Source of the DNA: Gammaproteobacteria bacterium HGW-Gammaproteobacteria-11
Lineage (GTDB): Bacteria; Pseudomonadota; Gammaproteobacteria; Pseudomonadales; Pseudomonadaceae
DNA length: 64,000 bases
Direction: 5' to 3'
Assembly (NCBI GenBank): GCA_002840055.1
Contig: PGZJ01000001.1
Coordinates: 1 to 64,000 of the forward strand
The position numbers and the translations under genes are program-made. This document shows positions 52,784 through 62,705 of this stretch, one piece after another (positions within the stretch are counted from its first letter, which is position 1; the number at the start of each line of letters is the position of its first letter). The notes under the pieces were generated by a model. That model did not search any database. It saw nothing but the letters and a program-made list of their open reading frames with translations, and had not been told where the DNA came from.

Positions 52784-54369
52784 CAGAAAGCCGAGATATT
52801 GGAGGCTATGTTACGCATGTCATTGCCTAGGGTCTCGACTGCCCGCCCCATCTCATCAAGCAGCGAGACTGCGACGCGAGTAGCCGTTTTCGCAACTTTC
52901 TTGCCAGCTTCGTAAACCACGTTGCCAATCTGTCCGCCTACAATACCTCCGGCCACCCCTCCAACGAAACCACCGACAGCAATACCTACCGGGCCAAACA
53001 CCGTGCCGATCGCCAAGCCTAGCGCAGCGCCTTTAGCTGCTCCAGCAATGGCCATAGTTGTTGTCACCGTAGTATTACCGATAGCGTCAATAGCTTCCTC
53101 ACCGCTCAGCTCTCCCTTACCAAACTTGTAGAGTACTTTCGCGTTTTGCAGCCCTACGCATGCAATATTGGTGATCAAACCTGCTGGCGTGTTTCGTAAA
53201 GCAGCACCGAACCAACCATTTTTTATAGCCACGACCAGTGCCCCCGACACTGCCACTTGAGCTCCAGTGTTGACGCTGGCACTCAGCGAGCTTTCGAAGA
53301 ACTCTTTCAGATCACAATTAACGCTTGGATTTTGCCGACCATTGAAGGAGTTCCAGCAGCGCCGTGCAAGAATCCGCGTCCCCTGCATGCCTACTGCGAT
53401 GCAGCTTCCTATCAACGCTTGCTTACCAATCTGCCGAGCGATGACCGAGCGATTTGTTTCGCTCCAATCATATTGTCGAGTTTCAGAATCCTGCTGGGCT
53501 TGCTCTTGTCGTTGCTTAGCCTCCTCTTTGGTAAGGGGCTGTGAGCTCACGCCATCTGCTTCAATAACTTCAGTACTACCAGCGATATCTTTACTTTGTC
53601 CCTCAGGCACTAGAGGCGTTTGGCCCTCGTAATCCCCTCGATTCAGTAATACGTTGGTTCTGTTGGCGTCGCTACCGTACTTCGACTGGTAGCTGGAAAC
53701 CACGTTACCGCTAGCGTCAACAATCTCAATATCAACAGAGTTTAAACCGGTCGACTTTACAACCCGGGCGCGATAGCCGCTACCCTTGCTGACAGCATCG
53801 ATATTGAAGCTGTCAACGTGGTGCTGCTCAGCGATAAAGCCATCAAGGTTGGGGCTGCGGCTGATACCTCCATTAAGGTTGGTGACCATGTCACGAGCAT
53901 TTTTCGTGGCATCAGCTAGTGCCTGATCGATTCGGCCTGCGTAATGGCCAACATGCACTGACCCAGAAATGGCGGCTTTCGCCTCAATTTCTCCCGCCAG
54001 CCAAGACGCTTTACTCCTGCCCTTATCAATATGCGTTTGCAACGACTCTCTGGACTCATTGAACGAAGCAGTAGTGGAAATCACCTGCTTGCTGGCGCTC
54101 AATAGATCTTCTTCGCTAGACCACAGGTGTGGGTATTTCCTGAACTCATCACTGAGCCACTGGTCCAGCGGTTGATCACCGCGCACGTTGCAAGAGTCAA
54201 CGAAGGTGGTTATTAATTCCGTCGTTTTATCGCCATTGCTTAACTCACCACCTAATAACTCAATTTTGAGAAATTCTGCCTGTTCCAAGCCAGCCTGCTC
54301 AAAATCGTTGTTGTTCTTGTGTTCGTCGGCCATGTTATTTTCTTTAAACGTCATACTACTGCCTCGCAC
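52780..54369 (-). CDS. Uncharacterised protein: D-x14-QxK nuclease-like region plus C-terminal glycine-zipper membrane segment
   Basis: LDGFIAEQHHVDSFNIDA...NSVDIEIVDASGNVVSSYQSKYG; AGAAKGAALGLAIGTVFGPVGIAVGGFVGGVAGGIVGGQIGN; stop overlaps next start by 4 nt. Start may be 54354 or 54333. Confidence 0.75.
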   Translation of the reverse strand: MRGSSMTFKENNMADEHKNNNDFEQAGLEQAEFLKIELLGGELSNGDKTTELITTFVDSCNVRGDQPLDQWLSDEFRKYPHLWSSEEDLLSASKQVISTTASFNESRESLQTHIDKGRSKASWLAGEIEAKAAISGSVHVGHYAGRIDQALADATKNARDMVTNLNGGISRSPNLDGFIAEQHHVDSFNIDAVSKGSGYRARVVKSTGLNSVDIEIVDASGNVVSSYQSKYGSDANRTNVLLNRGDYEGQTPLVPEGQSKDIAGSTEVIEADGVSSQPLTKEEAKQRQEQAQQDSETRQYDWSETNRSVIARQIGKQALIGSCIAVGMQGTRILARRCWNSFNGRQNPSVNCDLKEFFESSLSASVNTGAQVAVSGALVVAIKNGWFGAALRNTPAGLITNIACVGLQNAKVLYKFGKGELSGEEAIDAIGNTTVTTTMAIAGAAKGAALGLAIGTVFGPVGIAVGGFVGGVAGGIVGGQIGNVVYEAGKKVAKTATRVAVSLLDEMGRAVETLGNDMRNIASNISAFW

Positions 54370-54674
54370 TTCAAGATGATGTTTATTGGCTTGATGGCCA
54401 TCATTTTTGATTATGCCCAGAAAGCTGGATAACCAGGATTATGAGCAAAGTAGGTAATTTCAATGAGTGACGTGAGACTGATACATCATTCCGCTCAGCC
54501 CAAACACAGAAAATATCCCGTTATGCTTTGCCCCCTTACGTTTAATCAATTTCAGCATAACCAGCATTTGCGACAAAATGGGTCGCAGCATTTATAGAAG
54601 GGCTGATTACTGGCAAACCCAGTCCTGTGCAAAGTGAACTTGCCTGAGTAGTTAGGGCCTCTCTACGCAATAAT

Positions 54675-57600
54675 TCACATCCACGCCTCACACAGCGTCT
54701 CCGCCTGCGCCAGCACCAGCTGGGCGGCTTCTTCAGCCTGATCCGGTGGATATTTGTACTTGCGCAAGATACGCTTGACCATCAATCGCAGTTTGGCCCG
54801 GACGCTATCGCGATTGCTCCAGTCCACCGTGACGTTCTGCCTGAGACTGTCAGTCAGTTCATGGGCAATCTTTGCGAGTATTTCGTCACCCAGTTCACGC
54901 ACCGAGGCTTCATTGTTGGCAAGGGCATCATAGAAGGCCAGTTCGTCATCGTTCAGGCCCAACTCATCGCCGCGCTTGCTGGCAGCCGCAAATTTCTTGG
55001 CCATCTCGATCAGCTCTTCGATAACCTGAGCCGTTTCAATTGATCGGTTTTGATAGCGCTTGATCACATTATCGAGCAATTCGGAGAACTTCTTTTCCTG
55101 CGCCAGATTGCTGGCGTACTTGCTCTTGATCTCGCCTTCCAGCAGTCGCTCCAGCAGTTCAACCGCGAGATTCTTCTCAGGCAGGTTGCGGACCTCAGCA
55201 AGAAACTCATCGTCCAGCAGGCCAATATTGGGCTTATCCAAACCCACCGCGGCAAACACATCAACCACATCACCGGAGACAACCGCATTACCGATGATCT
55301 GACGAATCGCCAGCTCGCGCTCTTCATCCGTTTTCTTCTTGGCGCTGATCTCACGCTTGGTCAGCATCACCTTGATAGCCTGAAAGAATGCCACTTCCTC
55401 GCGCACAGCCTTGGCTTCATCCAGTGTGCAGCACAGGGTAAAGGCTTTGCTCATGGCCAGGGCATTGTCGGCAAAGCGTTTTTTGCCATCCTCCAGGCCC
55501 AAGACATGGTTGGCCGCGCCAGCCAGCAACTTGTGTCCGCCGTTCAGGAAGTCGCTGTAATCGAAGCCATGCAGCAGGCTACGCAGAACATCGAGCTTTT
55601 CCTCCAGCACTGAGTAGGCCTCATGGGCATCAACAGTTGGCCGTCCCCTGCCCTTGCTGGCGGTATATTCCTTGAGCGCCGCTTTCAACTCGTTAGCAAT
55701 GCCAATGTAATCGACGACCAGACCGCCTTGCTTGTCCTTGAACACCCGATTTACCCGCGCGATAGCCTGCATGAGGTTATGGCCCTTCATGGGTTTATCG
55801 ACATACAAGGTATGCACGCAGGGTGCATCAAAGCCGGTAAGCCACATATCCCGTACAATGACCATCTGGAGGGGATCGTTCGGATCCTTGAAACGTTTCT
55901 CCAGGCGCTTTTTCACCTGATTGGGATATATATGCGGCCGCAATAACGCCTTATCCGACGCACTGCCCGTCATCACGATTTTAATTGCGCCCTTTTCAGG
56001 GTCTTCATCATGCCACTCAGGGCGAATGGCAATGATCGCGTTGTACAGGTGAGCACAGATCTCCCGGCTCATGGCGACCACCATGGCCTTGCCGCTTTGT
56101 GCCTGGTTGCGCTCCTCAAAGTGGGTCACCAGATCGGCCGCCACACTATGAATGCGCGGCTCTGCCCCTACAACCTTCTCAAGTGCCGCCCAACGGGACT
56201 TCAGACGAGACTGCTGGTCTTCCTCTTCATCCTCAGCCAGTTCATCGACCTCCTCGTCGATATAGGACAACTCCGAATCCTTGAGCGATAACTTGGCCAG
56301 CCTCGACTCATAATAAATCGCCACAGTAGCGCCATCTTCCTTGGCCTGCTGCATGTCATAAACGTGGATGTAATCGCCAAATACCGCACGGGTATCTCGG
56401 TCTTCACTGGAAACCGGCGTACCGGTAAAGGCCACGAAGGTTGCGTTGGGCAGCGCATCGCGCAGGTGCTGAGCATAGCCAACCTGATATCGAGCACCGT
56501 CTTCTGCTGCTTTCAAACCAGGCGTCTTGAGTGTGGCGCTAAAGCCGTACTGCGTGCGGTGTGCCTCATCGGCTACCACCACAATATTGGAGCGGTTAGA
56601 CAACACCGGGAAGCTGTCTTCATCCTCACCCGGCATAAACTTCTGAATAGTGGCGAAGACAATGCCGCCACTGGGCCTGTTGGCCAGTTTCTCGCGCAGA
56701 TCACCGCGTGTTGCAACCTGAACCGGCTCTTCACGCAGCAAATCCTGCGACAAGGAAAACACACCGAACAACTGGCCATCCAGATCATTGCGGTCAGTGA
56801 TGACAACAATGGTCGGGTTTTCCATCGCAGCTTCCTGCATGACCCGCGCAGCAAAGCAGGTCATGGTGATGCTCTTGCCCGAGCCCTGGGTATGCCAGAC
56901 CACACCGCCCTTATGCGTGCCGCCCGGGCGCGAAGCGCTGACCACTTGCTGAATGGCCGCTCTCACTGCATGAAACTGGTGATAACCAGCGATTTTCTTG
57001 ACCAGTCGCCCATCATCCTCAAAGAGCACAAAGTAGCGCAGGTAATCCAGTAGCATCGCTGGCTGCAAGACACCGCGAACCAATGTCTCCAGCTCGTTGA
57101 ACTCACCAAGCGGATCAACAGTTACCCCGTCAATGGTGCGCCAACGGGCAAAACGCTCTATATCAGCTGACAGGGAGCCCATACGAGCCTCGCTACCGTC
57201 GGCAATAACGAGAATCTCGTTGTACTGAAAGAGATCGGGGATCTGCTCTTTGTAGGTCTGAATCTGATCGAACGCCTTGACCAAATCGGCATTCACATCC
57301 GCTGGATTTTTCAGCTCCAACAACACCAGTGGCAAGCCATTGACGAACAGAATGATATCTGGCCGTCTGGTATGTTTAGGTCCCTGAATGCTGAACTGAT
57401 TGATAGCCAGCCACTCATTGGTTTGCACATCGACCCAGTCGATCAAGCGAACAAAGTCGCCCCGTGTTTCTCCGTCCTTCTGGTACTGAACGGGCACGCC
57501 GCTGACCAACAGCCGATGGAACAGGCGGTTTGCCGATAGCTGAATCGGCAATCCAAGATCCACAACCTGTTTGAGTGCATCCTCCCGAGCTGCCACAGGG

Positions 57601-57776
57601 ATGGTCGGATTGATTCTGGCAATAGCCCCCCTCAAGCGTTCGACCAACAGCACCTGACGGTAATGCGCGCGCTCCGGGCTATCACCATCATGGGCGATAT
57701 CAGGGCCATAGAGGTGGGTATAGCCAACCTCCGCCAGCCAGCCGAGGGTTTCCTGCTCCAGTTGATCTTCAGTCAT
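54675..57776 (-). CDS. hsdR: Type I restriction endonuclease subunit R (HsdR)
   Basis: RPDIILFVNGLPLVLLELKNP (PD-(D/E)xK), GGVVWHTQGSGKSITMTCFA (Walker A), VADEAHRTQYGF, C-terminal DUF3387-like region. Confidence 0.93.
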   Translation of the reverse strand: MTEDQLEQETLGWLAEVGYTHLYGPDIAHDGDSPERAHYRQVLLVERLRGAIARINPTIPVAAREDALKQVVDLGLPIQLSANRLFHRLLVSGVPVQYQKDGETRGDFVRLIDWVDVQTNEWLAINQFSIQGPKHTRRPDIILFVNGLPLVLLELKNPADVNADLVKAFDQIQTYKEQIPDLFQYNEILVIADGSEARMGSLSADIERFARWRTIDGVTVDPLGEFNELETLVRGVLQPAMLLDYLRYFVLFEDDGRLVKKIAGYHQFHAVRAAIQQVVSASRPGGTHKGGVVWHTQGSGKSITMTCFAARVMQEAAMENPTIVVITDRNDLDGQLFGVFSLSQDLLREEPVQVATRGDLREKLANRPSGGIVFATIQKFMPGEDEDSFPVLSNRSNIVVVADEAHRTQYGFSATLKTPGLKAAEDGARYQVGYAQHLRDALPNATFVAFTGTPVSSEDRDTRAVFGDYIHVYDMQQAKEDGATVAIYYESRLAKLSLKDSELSYIDEEVDELAEDEEEDQQSRLKSRWAALEKVVGAEPRIHSVAADLVTHFEERNQAQSGKAMVVAMSREICAHLYNAIIAIRPEWHDEDPEKGAIKIVMTGSASDKALLRPHIYPNQVKKRLEKRFKDPNDPLQMVIVRDMWLTGFDAPCVHTLYVDKPMKGHNLMQAIARVNRVFKDKQGGLVVDYIGIANELKAALKEYTASKGRGRPTVDAHEAYSVLEEKLDVLRSLLHGFDYSDFLNGGHKLLAGAANHVLGLEDGKKRFADNALAMSKAFTLCCTLDEAKAVREEVAFFQAIKVMLTKREISAKKKTDEERELAIRQIIGNAVVSGDVVDVFAAVGLDKPNIGLLDDEFLAEVRNLPEKNLAVELLERLLEGEIKSKYASNLAQEKKFSELLDNVIKRYQNRSIETAQVIEELIEMAKKFAAASKRGDELGLNDDELAFYDALANNEASVRELGDEILAKIAHELTDSLRQNVTVDWSNRDSVRAKLRLMVKRILRKYKYPPDQAEEAAQLVLAQAETLCEAWM

Positions 57777-57863
57777 TTATTCGGGCCTTACCTGGCGACC
57801 ATTCCGAGTAATATTGCGAACTGCTTGGTCAGTTGCAGCTGCGCAATTAATCATCATCAATCC

Positions 57864-60800
57864 CTAATTCACAGATCCTGTTGTCAACAGACCGCCAGAC
57901 ATCTGAAGACGCCCCTCTGAGACCAAATATTCCAGTCTCTCATCAAGAATACCGGTAATTTTTGATGTTGCACGACCAAAACCGATCAAGTTCAATGCGC
58001 CAGCAATAGCAGCATCCCTCGACATTGAAAAGCCGCTCTTTACTGTATCCACAAGAGCTTGATCTATCTCCTCAGGTGCTACCCATTCAATTTTCTTTTC
58101 TGCGGGGTCAAAGCTTGCTCTAGACCTAACGGCAATAGCGCGCTCATCTGTAGCGTATAAGAAACCTCCCTTTTCTCGGAAAGTTCTGCGCCTTATCCCA
58201 AGCTGGATCGCCGCATCAACAGCAGCAACGATTCGCGAACCGGCACGGTTCACACCAAAAGCTTCCGTCAGTCTTTTTATAATTTCAGCATTACTAACAG
58301 GTGATTCAGTATCAACAACATGTCTAATCATAGACAACAAGCTTTCAGAACTTGCCTGGTGGAGTTCTATCGTCGCTCCTACGGGGGGAAGATTTGCCTT
58401 TTTATAGGGCTGGCTTAGCTCAACACCATAGTCCTCTGCTGGCGCCGCTCTTATTATTTCATGTTTGTTTTCTGGCTCAATTTTCCGGATAACATTGCGA
58501 CCCTTACCAATCTTGCTTCGAGCAGCCTCAATTGCGGCTACAGCTCGGGTGATTTCCTGCTGCGGATTGCGAAACCAATCGGTACTCCAGATCCGATGGA
58601 AATTCCAGCCCAACCCCTCCAGCACGCCCTGACGCAGGCGGTCCCGGTCACGTGCAGATTTCGAGCTGTGATATGCAGCACCATCACACTCAATAGCCAG
58701 AACATAGCGCCCTGGGTATTCAGGATCCTTTACCGCGATGTCGATGAAGTAACCAGCTGTACCAACCTGTGGTTCAACCTCATAGTTCCTATCACGAAGC
58801 GCCTCTATCACCTCTAATTCAAACGGCGAGTCAGTCGCCTTCCCAGTCTCACGCGCCACTTCAAGCTCGCCCGTTTCGGCATACTTGAGAAAGTTTTTCA
58901 GCGCTCGCACGCCAAGGCTGGCACCCTCAGCAAGGTCAAGCTCGTCAGCTCTGAAGTTACAGAACACCCGCATCGCCAGCTTGGCCCGTGTTATCAGAAC
59001 GTTCAGTCGGCGATGCCCACCTTCACGATTTAGCGGGCCGAATTCCTTGGCAATACGACCAGTTTCATTACGCCCATAACCAATGCTGATAAAAATTGTG
59101 TCCCTCTCATCACCTTGAATATTTTCCAGGTTCTTGACGAAGAATGGCTCACTACCCTGGGCTGTGAAAAAGGCCTCAGCTTCAGGCATCTGCCTGCGCA
59201 ACAGTTCAATTTCGACCTGGATCAGATCGCGTTGCGCCACACTGAATGCTGCAACTCCCAGTGATAATTCAGGGGTTTTAATCGCATGCTGCATGACCGC
59301 CTGAGCAACAGCCTTGGCCTCCCCTTTATTGGTCCGGGTGCGACCTCGGTCATACAGTGCGTCTGGCAGATAATCGAAACTCACACCACGGGCATGCGGA
59401 TGCTGGCCTGCAGAGGGAAAAACCACCAGCTTGCTGTCATAGAACTCAACGTTGGAAACAGCAATCAAGGACTCATGGCGGCTACGATAGTGCCATCGCA
59501 GATAACGCTCCTGGCTACCGGCAGCCTTGAACATACTCAGAATGCTTTCTATGTCAGCGGTTACCACTTCCTCATCATCAAGATCGACATCTCGACTAAA
59601 AAAATCGGTAGGGGGCATCTGCTTGGTATCACCAACCACAACCACCTGCTTGCCGCGCATGATGGCCCCGAACGCATCTACGGCCTTCACCTGAGAAGCT
59701 TCGTCAAAGATCACCACATCGAACTCAACCTTACCGGGCGGAAGGAAATTCGCAATCGACATCGGGCTCATCATGAACACAGGCTTGATCTGCTGGATCG
59801 CCCGTCCAGCCTTATCAATAAGCTGCCTGATAGGCATATGCCGGCGCTTCTTGTTCAGTTCAGCGCGTAGAACAGCCATTTCACCTGGCTGGTTGATATT
59901 AGGCTTAGCCTCCCAAACCTGCTTAGCCAAATGCGTTTGAGCGTGATTCAACGAAGCTAAATCAAGGGTCTTGAATCGTGCAATCTGGTGCTCATGCTTG
60001 ATTCGATCGAACTGCTGCAATGCTGGGTTGTCGGCATACACTCTCTGCACCAGGCCGGAATACCAGGAAAAGTCCAAGATTGCTATTAACTGCCTGGGCT
60101 CATCACTGCTGTTCGCTATCTTGAGCAGATCATCCAAACTACTATTGCGTAGCTGTTCAACCAAGACATTGAAACGTGCAATCTGGTAAAGCCCATTAAG
60201 GCTGTCCTGCCATAGCTGTAAGCGTGTCCCTAGCGAGGCCAGGGGAAGCTTCCTGACGTCGGCGTTTTCACTCTGCATCCCAGTGACTTCTAGTGCATTT
60301 CGAAGCGCAGTTTCTAGGCCAACAACATGCTGCTCTATTCCAGTTACCGCTGCCCCCAAGCCACTGGCATCAGCATGACCGGATAAAAAAGCAATAATCC
60401 CCTCTGGAATCTGACCATTACCCAGGTCATCATGCAGCTTGATCACCCATGTACTTAACCGCTCGAGTACTGTCCAGTCCGTTTTTTGTCGTTGCCACTG
60501 GGCGCCGAAAAGCGCACTACCTAATGCTTCATGCTGATCGTAAGTTTTCTTGCTCTGCTGATATGTCAGTATCGAATCCACCAGCTCCAACATACCGGAG
60601 TTAGTCTTGGGCAATGTCTCGCGAACCAGACCTTGAAGACGCGTTCGTGCCGCTCGAAAACGGCCCGAAACAATCCTCCACCATTTATCGCCATAGGCTT
60701 GCAGACTCTGCCGCACATCCAAAAGATCCTGGTCCCAAGCCGCATCGATTAACTGGCTGTCATGCTTGGAACGACAAGCCGTCATAAGCTGACCAGCCTC

Positions 60801-62633
60801 AAGCAGCTCACGGATAACATCACGTCTTGACTGCCATTCACCTGTAGAAAGCTGGACACCTTCAAGCCTTGGCGCCTCAGCCGCCCGTCTTGCCGCGCGG
60901 CATACCACATCCACATCCGCCAAAGTGGCAGGCTGCGTTAGCATCAACCGCTCTGAAAGCGCAGAAGCGGCCGCTTGCACCTCTACGAGATGAGCACTTG
61001 CCTGCTGCAACGCATCATTGGCGCTGCTCTGTTCAATTGGCGAAAAGAATGTCCGCTCACTTCCCCAAAAGGCACTGCGGTCGGGGCGACCCATCTCCTC
61101 CAGATGAAGAACCAATTCTTCAACCAATTCCCGTCGTTTTTGTTGCTCGGCAAAGCTCCATGCTGACATCGGCTCGAATGAAATTACTGGTAACCCGGCA
61201 TGAACACGTTTTAGCTTGAGATAGCGACCAAGCACCTCAAGAAATGGCAAACCGCTCGCCCCCGCACTGGTGCTCACTGCCTCGCAATACTGGTTGAGGC
61301 TATCTTGCAGCTCTTTCAAGCTCGCAAGGTCATCCTCACCGACTTTGGTTAGAGGCTTGCCCTGATCAAGCGTCCTTCCCAGCTCTTTGAGTACCGACTG
61401 CTTAGTGGACTTGTGACTATGCAGTTCAAGCACAGCATCGCCGAGATGGCACTCGTCCAAACGTCGCTTAACAACCTCGAGAGCGGCCATTTTCTCAGAG
61501 ACAAAAAGGACTGTTTTGCTTTGGCCGGTCAACTCGGCGATTATGTTGGTAATAGTTTGCGACTTACCCGTGCCCGGTGGCCCCTGAATTACCAGGTTAG
61601 AGCCTTCCCGCACCTCAAGAATGGCTTCAGTCTGGCTACTGTCGGCATCTTTCACAAAACGAACATCACCTGGCTTGATCACCGAGTCGATATTCACATT
61701 CTCCGCATATGCTGCGCGCATATCCCCGAAGCCAGAACCAAGCAGGCGTTTAATCACACCGTTGGCATCAGGCTGCTTTTCTTCTGGCCAGCTCTTTGGG
61801 TCAAGATCATTGAACATCAAAAACTTGCCGAAGGAGAAAAAGCCCAACGCAATTTCATTACTGGCAACTTTCCAGCGCTTTTGCTTGCTGATCACATCAG
61901 ATACATCAGCATAAAAACTGCCCAGGCTGCCCTCATCCGCAGCAAAACTATCCTCATCGAAGCCACAGGTAGTCATATCCAAACCGAAGTCAGTTTTAAG
62001 CTTTGCCACCAGAGAGAGATTGGGCATCAGCTCGTCACCCGTGTACTTCAGTCTGAATGCATCCTTGGCACTACTGCGCTCAAGACTGACCGGGAGCATT
62101 ATCAATGGAGCTTTGCGCAGCTTTTCGGAACTGTCCGCTTCGTACCAATGCATGAACCCCAAGGCCAGGTAAAGGGTATTAACGCCCTGCTCCTCAATAA
62201 AACCTTTAGCCTCGGTATGAATCTTCAACAGCTGCAGGAATAGATGCTCGTCATCAATTGCGGTCTGTAAACGCGTATTTGGATGGCGACGGGTCTTTCC
62301 AGCGTCCTCCGCAACCCCTTCATCAGAGCTGCTGGACCATCCCAGGCTATCCAACTCATGCAGGAGCTCGGCTTCACTGGCTGATTCAGAGTCAGTCTCA
62401 GCGTCCTCCAGGTTTTCAGACGTTTCAAACTGAGCTAGTTTGTTGTGCGCCAAGGGCGCAAAAGTCACAGCCTTTTCTTGGCGATAGAGGACGTTGAATA
62501 CATCCTCGGATTGCTCATCAACAATCATCAAGGTCTTCTTTGTCTTGCGGAAGTTGAGCATGCTGTTGCGAAGTCCGATATCGAGCAGCTCTTTACGACT
62601 GGCCTGAAGTTTCTGACTGATCACTGTATTCAT
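57864..62633 (-). CDS. DUF4011-SF1 helicase-Vsr/DUF559-like nuclease-DUF3320 protein
   Basis: LLDIGLRNSMLNFRKTKKTLMIVDE (DUF4011), IQGPPGTGKSQTITNIIAEL, VIFDEASQ, INVLITRAK helicase motifs; YFIDIAVKDPEYPGRYVLAIECDGAAYHSSKSARDRDRLRQGVLEGLGWNFHRIWSTDWF nuclease domain. Start trimmed from 62684. Confidence 0.9.
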   Translation of the reverse strand: MNTVISQKLQASRKELLDIGLRNSMLNFRKTKKTLMIVDEQSEDVFNVLYRQEKAVTFAPLAHNKLAQFETSENLEDAETDSESASEAELLHELDSLGWSSSSDEGVAEDAGKTRRHPNTRLQTAIDDEHLFLQLLKIHTEAKGFIEEQGVNTLYLALGFMHWYEADSSEKLRKAPLIMLPVSLERSSAKDAFRLKYTGDELMPNLSLVAKLKTDFGLDMTTCGFDEDSFAADEGSLGSFYADVSDVISKQKRWKVASNEIALGFFSFGKFLMFNDLDPKSWPEEKQPDANGVIKRLLGSGFGDMRAAYAENVNIDSVIKPGDVRFVKDADSSQTEAILEVREGSNLVIQGPPGTGKSQTITNIIAELTGQSKTVLFVSEKMAALEVVKRRLDECHLGDAVLELHSHKSTKQSVLKELGRTLDQGKPLTKVGEDDLASLKELQDSLNQYCEAVSTSAGASGLPFLEVLGRYLKLKRVHAGLPVISFEPMSAWSFAEQQKRRELVEELVLHLEEMGRPDRSAFWGSERTFFSPIEQSSANDALQQASAHLVEVQAAASALSERLMLTQPATLADVDVVCRAARRAAEAPRLEGVQLSTGEWQSRRDVIRELLEAGQLMTACRSKHDSQLIDAAWDQDLLDVRQSLQAYGDKWWRIVSGRFRAARTRLQGLVRETLPKTNSGMLELVDSILTYQQSKKTYDQHEALGSALFGAQWQRQKTDWTVLERLSTWVIKLHDDLGNGQIPEGIIAFLSGHADASGLGAAVTGIEQHVVGLETALRNALEVTGMQSENADVRKLPLASLGTRLQLWQDSLNGLYQIARFNVLVEQLRNSSLDDLLKIANSSDEPRQLIAILDFSWYSGLVQRVYADNPALQQFDRIKHEHQIARFKTLDLASLNHAQTHLAKQVWEAKPNINQPGEMAVLRAELNKKRRHMPIRQLIDKAGRAIQQIKPVFMMSPMSIANFLPPGKVEFDVVIFDEASQVKAVDAFGAIMRGKQVVVVGDTKQMPPTDFFSRDVDLDDEEVVTADIESILSMFKAAGSQERYLRWHYRSRHESLIAVSNVEFYDSKLVVFPSAGQHPHARGVSFDYLPDALYDRGRTRTNKGEAKAVAQAVMQHAIKTPELSLGVAAFSVAQRDLIQVEIELLRRQMPEAEAFFTAQGSEPFFVKNLENIQGDERDTIFISIGYGRNETGRIAKEFGPLNREGGHRRLNVLITRAKLAMRVFCNFRADELDLAEGASLGVRALKNFLKYAETGELEVARETGKATDSPFELEVIEALRDRNYEVEPQVGTAGYFIDIAVKDPEYPGRYVLAIECDGAAYHSSKSARDRDRLRQGVLEGLGWNFHRIWSTDWFRNPQQEITRAVAAIEAARSKIGKGRNVIRKIEPENKHEIIRAAPAEDYGVELSQPYKKANLPPVGATIELHQASSESLLSMIRHVVDTESPVSNAEIIKRLTEAFGVNRAGSRIVAAVDAAIQLGIRRRTFREKGGFLYATDERAIAVRSRASFDPAEKKIEWVAPEEIDQALVDTVKSGFSMSRDAAIAGALNLIGFGRATSKITGILDERLEYLVSEGRLQMSGGLLTTGSVN

Positions 62634-62705
62634 TGCAGTCTCACTAACCAAAAAATGAAATTCTCGCTCACGAACCGTACGCACACAGAATGGTGGATAA
62701 ACACC

